Below, piece after piece: positions 41,281 through 48,858 of a DNA stretch of 64,000 bases. The stretch is from NCBI RefSeq assembly GCF_036347135.1, contig NZ_CP108938.1:310001-374000 (forward strand), in the 5' to 3' direction. Both the position numbers and the translations under genes were made by a program. Numbering within the stretch: the first letter of the stretch is position 1; each line of letters begins with the position of its first letter. Origin of the DNA: Streptomyces sp. NBC_00775. Its GTDB lineage: Bacteria > Actinomycetota > Actinomycetes > Streptomycetales > Streptomycetaceae. The notes below the pieces were generated by a model. That model was not told where the DNA came from. It saw nothing but the letters and a program-made list of their open reading frames with translations, and made no database searches.

Positions 41281-41390
41281 GCTCGTCCTGGATGCTCGGC
41301 AGTGCGATGTTCACGGACGAGTCGTCCAGCACCCGCGGTAGCTGGGCTGTCGCGATCACCAGCGGCGGGGCCAACTCACTGCCGGCTTGC
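41281..41390 (-). pseudogene. MFS transporter N-terminal remnant
   Basis: Reading left from about 41390: SELAPPLVIATAQLPRVLDD, SSVNIALPSIQDELA. This fits the first membrane span of EmrB/QacA-type drug exporters (LAP--VI-TAQL--VLD-TIVN-ALPSIQ-DL). It stops at the neighbouring IS scrap at about 41280, so the rest of the gene was removed by that insertion or deletion. Confidence 0.6.
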
Positions 41391-41481
41391 GCCAGTTCCT
41401 TGATGCCGGGGATTCCGTGTATCGCGGGCGTATCGAAAATCGCATACGCCACCGCAACGGCCCTCCGTATCCAATCGGGGC

Positions 41482-42186
41482 ATGAACCACAACGCATCCC
41501 TGCCGGCACCGCCCCGCCGCGCGCACAGGATCGTGCTTCTCAGCCTGGCGATCCTCGGCATGGCAAGCGCCGCGTTCGTCGTGCGGGGGCCGCTCATGAT
41601 GTCCGCTCCGAGGTGCATGGCCGGGCGGTGGCACGGCTGCTTCGACACGTTCAACGGTGTGGTGCTCATGACGTTGGTCGCGCTGCCGTTGGCCGTGCTG
41701 GTGGTGTGGGTTCTGGCGCGCCGTCGGTGTGCCGCCGGCGTCACATCGGCGTGGCGGATGTCGCTGGCCGAGGTGGGCATGGTCCACGGGACGGTGCCGT
41801 TCCTATGGCTGACCATGATGCCGGGCGCCGGGGCCGGCACCGTCCCCGCCCGGGTGAGTCTGGTACCGCTGCGGGACCTGGTCACGATGGGGCCGCTCGG
41901 GATCGTCGGCAACCTGCTGGTCCTGGCGTCGCTGGGGTTCTTCGCCCCGATGCGGTTCACGGCGCTGGCGTCCGTGCCGCGGATCCTGGCCCTCGGGACG
42001 GGCTGCTCGGTCCTGATCGAAACCGCACAGTACGTCCTGCGGCTGGACCGGGTGTCCTCCGTGGACGACGTACTGGTCAACGCCGCCGGTGCCGTGCTGG
42101 CCGCGCTGGCGTCGCGCCGCTGGTGGCGCACTACGGCACAAGCGGCGTCGGACCAGCCTCGCCCCGCGCCGGCACCTGCAGCCTGA
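41482..42186 (+). CDS. VanZ-family membrane protein
   Basis: 234 residues with about five membrane segments (LLSLAILGMASAAFVVRG, VVLMTLVALPLAVLVVWVL and others). The VanZ core is seen as SLVPLRDLV, LGIVGNLLVLASLGFFAP and the C-terminal SVLIETAQYVLRLDRVSSVDDVLVNAAG. VanZ proteins give low-level teicoplanin resistance in enterococci and are common in streptomycetes with unclear role. ATG 41482. It lies 68 bp upstream of a response regulator and kinase, so it may form one operon with them. Confidence 0.85.
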   Translation: MNHNASLPAPPRRAHRIVLLSLAILGMASAAFVVRGPLMMSAPRCMAGRWHGCFDTFNGVVLMTLVALPLAVLVVWVLARRRCAAGVTSAWRMSLAEVGMVHGTVPFLWLTMMPGAGAGTVPARVSLVPLRDLVTMGPLGIVGNLLVLASLGFFAPMRFTALASVPRILALGTGCSVLIETAQYVLRLDRVSSVDDVLVNAAGAVLAALASRRWWRTTAQAASDQPRPAPAPAA

Positions 42187-42254
42187 GTCGCGTGTCCGGT
42201 GTGCACACGTCTTTGCATACGTCGGCGATAAGTTGCGCCACTTAGGCTTCTGAC

Positions 42255-42950
42255 ATGCGCGTACTGATCGTGGAGGACGAGCCCTACCTGGCCGAGGCCG
42301 TCCGTGACGGTCTGCGGCTGGAGGCGATCGCCGCCGACATCGCCGGCGACGGCGACTCCGCCCTGGAACTGCTCAACGTCAACTCCTACGACCTCGCGGT
42401 CCTCGACCGCGACATACCCGGCCCCTCCGGCGACGAGGTGGCCCGGCGCATCGTCGCCTCCGGCAGCGGCATCCCGATCCTCATGCTCACCGCTGCCGAC
42501 CGGATCGACGACAAGGCTTCCGGATTCGGGCTCGGCGCCGACGACTACCTCACCAAGCCGTTCGAGCTTCGAGAGCTCGTCATGAGGCTGAGGGCACTCG
42601 ACCGCAGACGCGCGTACGCCCGGCCCCCGGTCCGCGAGATCGCGGGCCTGCGGCTGGACCCCTTCCGCAGGGAGGTCTTCCGCGACGGACGCTACGTCGC
42701 GCTCACCCGCAAACAGTTCGCCGTGCTGGAAGTCCTCGTCGCCGCCGAGGGCGGGGTCGTCAGCGCCGAAGAGCTGCTGGAACGGGCCTGGGACGAGAAC
42801 GCCGACCCCCTCACCAACGCCGTGCGCATCACCGTCTCCGCCCTGCGCAAACGGCTCGGCGAGCCATGGATCATCGCCACGGTGCCGGGCGTCGGCTACC
42901 GGATCGACACCGGTACGGACGCCACCGACCCCGGCGGAACTCATGAATAG
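42255..42950 (+). CDS. OmpR/PhoB-family response regulator
   Basis: 231 residues. The receiver domain (1-115) has the acidic pocket EDE in VLIVEDEPYLAEAV, the phospho-acceptor aspartate in LAVLDRDIPGPSGDEV, T in MLTAADRIDDKASG and K in YLTKPFELRELVMRL. The winged-helix DNA-binding domain (127-220) ends in TVSALRKRLGEPWIIATVPGVGYRI. It is phosphorylated by the kinase encoded next, whose ATG overlaps its stop by eight bases (coupled). ATG 42255. Targets are not visible, but the upstream VanZ gene is a likely one. Confidence 0.92.
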   Translation: MRVLIVEDEPYLAEAVRDGLRLEAIAADIAGDGDSALELLNVNSYDLAVLDRDIPGPSGDEVARRIVASGSGIPILMLTAADRIDDKASGFGLGADDYLTKPFELRELVMRLRALDRRRAYARPPVREIAGLRLDPFRREVFRDGRYVALTRKQFAVLEVLVAAEGGVVSAEELLERAWDENADPLTNAVRITVSALRKRLGEPWIIATVPGVGYRIDTGTDATDPGGTHE

Positions 42951-44040
42951 ACGCCCAGGGCGCAGTGCCCGGCTGAAGCTCACCCTCAGCTATGCCGGAT
43001 TCCTCTTCGTCGCGGGCACTCTTCTGCTGGCCGTCGTGTGGGTATTCGCGCTGCGCTGGCTACCGACCAGCGACCCCAGATCCCTCCAGAACAAGTTCGG
43101 CGCCGTGATCATCGTCGGGCCCAGCCGCTCCGACCTCCTGCGCGGCGTCGCCCCCGCCGCGGCCGTGGCGATGGTCTTCCTGCTCGTGTTCGGCCTCCTG
43201 GGGGGATGGATCCTCGCCGGCCGGATGCTCGCACCGCTCACACAGATCACGGATGCGGCACGGATGGCCGGGAACGGGTCGCTGTCCCACCGGATCCGCA
43301 TGAAGGGCCGCCAGGACGAATTCCGTGAACTCTCCGACGCGTTCGACTCGATGCTCGAACAACTCGAGTCCCACGTCGCCGAGCAGCAGAGGTTCGCCGC
43401 GAACGCCTCCCACGAACTGCGCACCCCGCTGGCGATCTCGCGGACGCTCCTAGACGTCGCCCGCAAGGACCCCACGCGGGACCGGGGCGAACTCATCGAA
43501 CGCCTGCACGCTGTCAATACGCGGGCGATCGACCTCACCGAGGCCCTCCTGCTGCTCAGCCGCGGCGACCGCGGAACCTTCACCCGCGAGAACGTCGACC
43601 TCTCCCTCATCGCCGAAGAAGCCGCCGAAACGCTGCTTCCCCTCGCCGAACAGCGCCGGATCACGCTCGACGTCACCGGCGAGACAACAGTGACCAGCGG
43701 CTCCGCCGAACTCATCCTGCGGATGATGACGAACCTCGTCCAGAACGCCATCGTCCACAACCTCCCCGCCGGCGGCACCGTAACGGTCCACACCGAGGCG
43801 CACGGCGACACGAGCGTGCTGCGGGTCGAGAACACGGGCCGTCGGCTCCCACCGGAACTGGTACCGACCCTCACCGAACCCTTCCAGCGCGGAACGGAAC
43901 GCGTACGCACCGACGAGCACGCCGGCGTCGGCCTGGCCATCGTGCACAGCATCGTCCGCGCCCACGACGGAACCCTCGACCTCGTCCCCCGCCCCGCCGG
44001 CGGTCTCCTCGTCACGGTCCGGCTTCCCGGCACGCCGTAG
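42943..44040 (+). CDS. Two-component sensor histidine kinase
   Basis: 365 residues. Two membrane spans (about 13-36, YAGFLFVAGTLLLAVVWVFA; about 68-90, AAAVAMVFLLVFGLLGGWIL) border a very short extracellular loop of about 32 residues. A HAMP-like linker is followed by the DHp histidine in NASHELRTPLAIS and an HATPase with NLVQNAIVHN (N box), EHAGVGLAIVHSIV (G1/G2) and ETTVTSG. The short sensor loop suggests a membrane-embedded or intramembrane-type sensor, as in CutS/VanS-like kinases. It overlaps the response regulator gene and shares its promoter. Confidence 0.92.
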   Translation: MNRRPGRSARLKLTLSYAGFLFVAGTLLLAVVWVFALRWLPTSDPRSLQNKFGAVIIVGPSRSDLLRGVAPAAAVAMVFLLVFGLLGGWILAGRMLAPLTQITDAARMAGNGSLSHRIRMKGRQDEFRELSDAFDSMLEQLESHVAEQQRFAANASHELRTPLAISRTLLDVARKDPTRDRGELIERLHAVNTRAIDLTEALLLLSRGDRGTFTRENVDLSLIAEEAAETLLPLAEQRRITLDVTGETTVTSGSAELILRMMTNLVQNAIVHNLPAGGTVTVHTEAHGDTSVLRVENTGRRLPPELVPTLTEPFQRGTERVRTDEHAGVGLAIVHSIVRAHDGTLDLVPRPAGGLLVTVRLPGTP

Positions 44041-44066
44041 GCGTCGTCTCCGAGCGGGGCCGCTAG

Positions 44067-44378
44067 ATCATTGACTGGAAGTTCGGCGCAGGCCAGGGCG
44101 ACCCGCGGCTTGGCCAGCAGGGCGGCCAGCACCAGCTCCGGCGTGCCGACCGGAGCGGAATCCCGGGTGTACCGGGTCTCGCCCCCGTCCGTCTCTGTGG
44201 AGATGCCGTAGTCCGTGAGCAGCACGCGCGCGTACGGCGTCCCGGTGCGGTCCGGCGCCAGCAGGATGTTCGCCGGCTTCACGTCCCGGTGCGTCAGGCC
44301 CCGCTCCTGCCCGGCTGTGAGCGCGTCGAGGACGGCGAGCCCGATGCGGGCGCACTCGTCGTGAGCGAGCCACACGTT
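44067..44378 (-). pseudogene. Ser/Thr protein kinase fragment
   Basis: The frame contains the catalytic loop LTHRDVKPANILLAPD, the metal motif as LTDYGIS (DYG for DFG) and activation-loop DSAPVGTPEL. Before it lies IGLAVLDALTAGQERG, the helix preceding the loop. The N-lobe with the ATP lysine and the rest of the C-lobe are absent. After GTPEL the frame turns into the neighbouring region. It is a decayed PknB-type kinase gene. Confidence 0.65.
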
Positions 44379-44471
44379 TCCTGCCCCGCATGGAGCCCGA
44401 TGCTGCGTACCGGTTCGTCGTCCGGGCGGCAGTGAGCCGAACCCATGGCCGCCCGGTCCGGCTCACCACAG

Positions 44472-44648
44472 TCATGCGGTCCTTGCGTCATCCACCCGCT
44501 CACCCTCAGCCTGGGACGGCTCGGTCCTGGGGACGTCCGGGTGCTGCTCCATCGCCGAGCGCTCGGCCGGTTCGTCGCGCTCTCCCTCTGCCTGGGAGGG
44601 TGTGTGCGAATACAGCCCGTCGTCGAAATCCGAGGCTCCGGTCTTCAT
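44472..44648 (-). CDS. 58-residue protein with duplicated PSQAEGER motif
   Basis: ATG 44648 has AGGGAGG six bases upstream, an excellent ribosome site. The protein is MKTGASDFDDGLYSH then TPSQAEGERDEPAERS, EQHPDVPRTE, PSQAEGERVDDARTA: acidic, without hydrophobic core, probably disordered. The PSQAEGER motif occurs twice, 27 residues apart. I recall similar TPSQAEGE-type small proteins in streptomycetes, but no function. It lies beside a kinase fragment. Confidence 0.65.
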   Translation of the reverse strand: MKTGASDFDDGLYSHTPSQAEGERDEPAERSAMEQHPDVPRTEPSQAEGERVDDARTA

Positions 44649-44855
44649 TGTGGGCCTCCCTTGGTCGCTCATCTCCCATGTTCCACCCTCAACCGCACCA
44701 GGGGCGAGGGCAGCCAGCACTACACCTGGCACGAGCAGCGCGAGCAGCGCGAGGTAGCACCGGCTGCGACCCAGCTCGCCTCCATATCGGACAGGAACTG
44801 ACCTAATTCATCCCTATCGTCGCTGTCGGCAACCAACGTCAGCGAAAGGACCGTG

Positions 44856-45389
44856 ATGCCCGTGCACTCCAACGCCACGCCGAAGGGCTACACCACCGTC
44901 GCACCCTGGGTCGTCACCGACGACACGGGGGCTTTCCTCGAGTTCGTCGCCCAGGCGTTCGGGGGTGAGGAGCTCGGGCGGGTGTCGACCGAGGATGGCT
45001 TGATCGGTCACGGTGAGATCCAAGTCGGCGACACAGTCGTGTTGGCCTTCGACCGACATGCAGACTGGCCCACCATGCCGAGTTTGCTGCGCGTGTTCGT
45101 CGCCGACGCGGACGAGGCGTTCTCACAGGCCGTCGCAGCCGGCGGCCATGTCGTGACTCCCCTGGCCGACGACGCCTTCGGACAGCGCGGAGGGCGTATC
45201 AAGGACCCCTTCGGCAACATCTGGTGGGTGGTCAGTCGTATTGAGGACGTCTCTGAAGGCGAGATGTGGAAGCGGCTGCAGGACCCCGTCTACGCCGACG
45301 CCATGCGCGTGGCTCAGGAGACACTCGACGCCGAGCTCAGTGGTCGAGACCACGGACACAGCAGTGCCCCTGTGAGGACAACCAGCTGA
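44856..45389 (+). CDS. VOC/PhnB-like glyoxalase-fold protein
   Basis: 178 residues. It reads KGYTTVAPWVVTDDTGAFLE FVAQAFGGEELGRV in parts, IGHGEIQVGDTVVLAFD near residue 52 and GGRIKDPFGNIWWVVSRIED near residue 112. The DPFGN-W pattern is that of PhnB/YdfO-type vicinal-oxygen-chelate proteins. These bind a metal or antibiotic, or isomerise small compounds. ATG 44856 has AAAGGA five bases upstream; a GTG three bases earlier is also in frame. The C-terminal 40 residues extend beyond the usual fold. Confidence 0.85.
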   Translation: MPVHSNATPKGYTTVAPWVVTDDTGAFLEFVAQAFGGEELGRVSTEDGLIGHGEIQVGDTVVLAFDRHADWPTMPSLLRVFVADADEAFSQAVAAGGHVVTPLADDAFGQRGGRIKDPFGNIWWVVSRIEDVSEGEMWKRLQDPVYADAMRVAQETLDAELSGRDHGHSSAPVRTTS

Positions 45390-45589
45390 CTCGTGCGGGT
45401 CGGGGTTCGCATGCGACAGACCGGTAGCCGGTGAGCGTTTCCAACCGGCACCGGCAGCTTGCCAGTTGGCCTGGCGCAGATGCGGATCTATCGCCAGCGC
45501 GGACGCTGAGGTGAACTGGGCGGCTTCGGGCACTCGGAGCGCCTGGAGCTGGCGTCCGATGCGTTCGAAGACCCGCAGCATGGGCGTCT
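45390..45589. other. Intergenic stretch with gene scraps
   Basis: A minus frame reads VFERIGRQLQALRVPEAA and SALAIDPHLRQANWQAAG, which looks protein-like but has no start and no known family. Together with the SDR remnant that follows, this is debris between the VOC gene and the SpoIIE phosphatase. Confidence 0.35.
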
Positions 45590-45760
45590 GCCGGGGTGCG
45601 CGGGGTTCATCACCACGTCGACTCGGCCGAAGCGGTCCAGGGCGAAGGCCTTCAGCTCCTCGAACGCGGTGTCCTCGCCCACGTCGCAGCGCACCCCGAC
45701 GGCCGGGCCTCCGGTCCCGGCGATCTCGGCCGCGACCAGCGGAGGGCGGAAGTGCCAGAG
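45590..45760 (-). pseudogene. Short-chain dehydrogenase (SDR) fragment
   Basis: Reads LVAAEIAGTGGPAVGVRCDV, GEDTAFEELKAFALDRFGRV, DVVMN. The CDV-E region and the DVVMNNAG-type end are the middle of a Rossmann SDR. The glycine-rich N-terminus and the catalytic YxxxK part are missing. Confidence 0.55.
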
Positions 45761-45886
45761 ACTTCACGTGCTTGTTTACCCGTCCGGGCTGGACGTGCCC
45801 ACCAGCTACATCCTCGGGGTGGCGGGCCAGAACGCCGACAACACCCGAGCGGCCGTCAACCTCAATGCCTGTTCACAACGTCCTGG

Positions 45887-48349
45887 TTACGGGATCTCCT
45901 GCTCGGCCCAGATGACCTTTCCTCCAGCCGTGTACCGAGCACCCCAGCGGTGGGAGAGCTGGGCTACCAGGAAGAGGCCGCGGCCGCCTTCGTCCATGCT
46001 CCGGGCATGCCGCAGCCGAGGGGCGGTGCTGCTGGCGTCGGCGACCTCGCAGGTCAAGCGGGCGTCGCGAAGCAGTCGTAGCCGTATGGGCGGTGCGGCG
46101 TAGCGAATCGCGTTCGTGACCAGCTCGCTCACGATGAGCTCGGTCGTCATGGCCAGTTCCCCAAGGCCCCAGGCTTCCACCTGGCGGGTCGCCTGGGCTC
46201 GGACCTCACCGACGGCGGCCGGGAGCGAAGGCACGTCCCACGAGACGACGTGGTCGGCGCCCAGGGCGTGCGTGCGGGTCAGGAGCAGGGCGATGTCGTC
46301 GGGTTGAGGCGTGGGCACCAGCTGCTGCACCGCTGACGTACACAGTGTTCCGAGGTCGGATTCGGACTGGGACAGCACGTCGCCCAGCCGGGACATGCCC
46401 AGCTCCATGTCGTCGCCGGCTCCCTGGATGAGACCGTCGGTGTAGAGACCGAACAGACTGTTCTCGGCGAGCTCGATCTCGGTGGCTTCGAACGCCATCC
46501 CGCCCAGCCCGAGCGGAGGTCCGGCGGGGGGCTCAGGGAAGTGGACGTGCCCGTCGGGGTCGACGACGACAGGGGGCGGATGTCCGGCCCGGGCCATAGT
46601 GCAACGCCTTGTGACCGGATCGTAGACGGCGTACAGGCAGGTTGCTCCGAGGAAGGTGGCCGTACTCTTGACGGCCGCCTCGCCACTGGTCTCCTCCTCG
46701 CTCAGCCGCAGCACGAGGTCGTCGAGGTGAGCCAGCAATTCGTCGGGAGGCATCTCCATGTCGGCGAGGGTCTGGACCGCCGTGCGCAGTCGGCCCATGG
46801 TCGCTGCCGCGGTGATGCCGTGGCCGACCACATCGCCGACGACGAGGCCCACCCGGGCGCCGGACAGCGGGATCACGTCGAACCAGTCGCCACCGACCCC
46901 GCCTGTCGCGTCCGCCGGCAGATAGGAGGAAGCCACCTCCAGCGCTGTTCCGCCTGTCAGGGCGTGCGGCAGCAGACTGCGCTGAAGGGTCACCGCTGCC
47001 GTGTGTTCCCGGGTGTAGCGGCGAGCGTTGTCGACGCACAGTGCTGCTCGCGCCACCAGCTCTCGGGCCAACAGGACGTCGTCCGTCTGAAACGAGACGG
47101 GATTGAGCGACCGTGCGAACGTGGTGAGGCCGAGGGCGGTGTTGCGCGCCCGCATCGGCACGGAGATGAGGGAGTGCAGTCCGAACTCGCGGATGCTTGC
47201 CACCCTGGCGGGCTGTTCCGCAACCCACAGGATGTCGTCCGGGTCGAGGACCGGGATGATGATCGGTTCGCCATTGATGAGCAGGTCCACGCCGTGCGGC
47301 GGAGGAAGGAAGTACACCCTGTCCCCGATCCGCGCCACTGCCTCTGGGCAGCCCTCTCGCACTGAGCTCAATCCGGCGCGGCGCATCACCGGCCTGGCGG
47401 GCGCCGGTCCCGCGTCGGTCAGCCACGTTCCGTGTCCCTCGGTGCTTAGGACAGCCTCCAGGAGGTCAACGATGACGAAGTCCGCGAAGCGGGGAACAGC
47501 GAAGTCGGCGAGCTCCTGAGCGGTCCGCATCACATCGAGCGACCTGCCGATGCTGGCCCCGGCTTCGTTGACCAGTGTCAGGAGCTGGCGGGCGTTCCAC
47601 CGCTCGGTGACGTCCTGGACCATGTAGCAGACCCCGGTGATGGAGTTGGCGGCGTCCACCAGGGGGAAGAAGGAAGTGGAGTAGGCGTGTTGGCGGTGCG
47701 GATCGGCCCAACTCCATCCCACGTATTCGTAGTCGGTCACCGGGACTCCGGTCTCCAGGACCTTGCGCATCAGTCCCTCGATGGTGTCCGCCTGCAGCCC
47801 TGGCAACAGCTCGCTCAGACGACGCCCCAGCCGCTGCTCGCGGGGCACTCCGCCGAAGCGTTCCAGGGTGTCGTTCAGCCATACGTAGCGCAGCTGCAGG
47901 TCCATGACCGCCATGCCGACCGGCGAGCGAGTCAGGAAGCCGTCGAGGACGGACTGGCCCACGGTCCATTGCGGCCTCAGCTCCCGTGCCGAGATCAGGA
48001 AACACTCGTCTCCGCCGATGCGGAAGGACGCGGACACCCGCAGGTCGACTTCGATACGGTCGCCGTCGCGGTGCCGTACGGGGATGAGACCGTTCCACCC
48101 CATTCCGGCGCGGCAGCGTTCCGCGACGCCGGCCACGCGGGCCGGATCCCCGGGCATCGCCAGCAGACGGGCGGCGGAGCTGCCCACCACCTCGGGCGCA
48201 AGGTAGCCGAGAAGTGCTTCGGCGCCCCGTGTCCAGCCGACCACGACGCCGCCCGCGGACACCACCGCCGCCGCGTCGGTGGACGCGTCGAGGAAGTCGC
48301 CCGGTCCTGCGGGCGTGGGCGCATCGGAGCCTTTTCGCACAGAATCCAT
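45887..48349 (-). CDS. PAS-PAS-GAF-SpoIIE phosphatase with C-terminal HATPase
   Basis: About 820 residues. Two PAS domains (about 20-125 and 130-255, VMDLQLRYVWLNDTLERFGG), a GAF domain (265-440, VSIREFGLHSLISVPMRA), a PP2C/SpoIIE domain (460-690) with GGVGGDWFDVIPLSG, VVGDVVGHGITAAATMG and a final QPDDIALLL, and an RsbW-like HATPase (705-820) with ELIVSELVTNAIRYA and DEGGRGLFLVAQL. Such proteins de-phosphorylate an anti-anti-sigma factor and may also act as the anti-sigma kinase. ATG 48349 lies nine bases after AGAGG; ATG 48358 is also possible. It is divergent from a second phosphatase gene. Confidence 0.9.
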   Translation of the reverse strand: MDSVRKGSDAPTPAGPGDFLDASTDAAAVVSAGGVVVGWTRGAEALLGYLAPEVVGSSAARLLAMPGDPARVAGVAERCRAGMGWNGLIPVRHRDGDRIEVDLRVSASFRIGGDECFLISARELRPQWTVGQSVLDGFLTRSPVGMAVMDLQLRYVWLNDTLERFGGVPREQRLGRRLSELLPGLQADTIEGLMRKVLETGVPVTDYEYVGWSWADPHRQHAYSTSFFPLVDAANSITGVCYMVQDVTERWNARQLLTLVNEAGASIGRSLDVMRTAQELADFAVPRFADFVIVDLLEAVLSTEGHGTWLTDAGPAPARPVMRRAGLSSVREGCPEAVARIGDRVYFLPPPHGVDLLINGEPIIIPVLDPDDILWVAEQPARVASIREFGLHSLISVPMRARNTALGLTTFARSLNPVSFQTDDVLLARELVARAALCVDNARRYTREHTAAVTLQRSLLPHALTGGTALEVASSYLPADATGGVGGDWFDVIPLSGARVGLVVGDVVGHGITAAATMGRLRTAVQTLADMEMPPDELLAHLDDLVLRLSEEETSGEAAVKSTATFLGATCLYAVYDPVTRRCTMARAGHPPPVVVDPDGHVHFPEPPAGPPLGLGGMAFEATEIELAENSLFGLYTDGLIQGAGDDMELGMSRLGDVLSQSESDLGTLCTSAVQQLVPTPQPDDIALLLTRTHALGADHVVSWDVPSLPAAVGEVRAQATRQVEAWGLGELAMTTELIVSELVTNAIRYAAPPIRLRLLRDARLTCEVADASSTAPRLRHARSMDEGGRGLFLVAQLSHRWGARYTAGGKVIWAEQEIP

Positions 48350-48858
48350 TGATCCCATCCTCTACACGACTATGTTCCTGCTTGTCCGGCCGATGTGCAC
48401 GGCCCCGGCGGGCCGCGGGTGGCCCGCCGGCCCTGGCCGATGCCCGCACACGTCCGCACACACGTATCCGCACACACTCAGGGGGCCCGCGACCGGCCCG
48501 AGGCAATCCACGTCGTCGTGCTGCCGTCACGACGGCAGGCGGCGGCGCCAGGAGATCCCGGAGAGCGGCCGAATACCCGCAGGGTCAACGGTGCCCGGCC
48601 CGCCCCGCCCCAGGAGCAGGCAAGGCCCGAGCCGTAGCGGATCACAGGCGAAGCGCCCTCACCGGCGAGCGGCGGCGCTTCGGCCAAGCGGGAGTCGCCG
48701 GGCGGCGTCGCGCCCACTTGCCTCGGCTTGGACATGCCAGCGTGCTGCCGTTACGCAAGGCAAGGGGCAGCATGGAAGCACGGGTATTCAGAACCCGAGC
48801 GTGCGGCCTTGCCGGCGGAGGCCGGCAGGTCCTGCCGGCTGGTGGAGGAGGATCTGGG
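48350..48858. other. Divergent regulatory region between two SpoIIE phosphatases
   Basis: 509 bp. Contains the hairpin CTGCCGT-CACG-ACGGCAG near 48520-48537 and GC-rich inverted repeats around 48810-48840, just before the GGAGGAGGA site of the right-hand gene. No promoter hexamers are clear. Confidence 0.4.

Noticed and set aside
45767..45815. A possible transposase start LHVLVYPSGLDVPTS
   Set aside because: Only about 12 residues resemble the LVYPS-LD start of some transposases; too short to support a feature.
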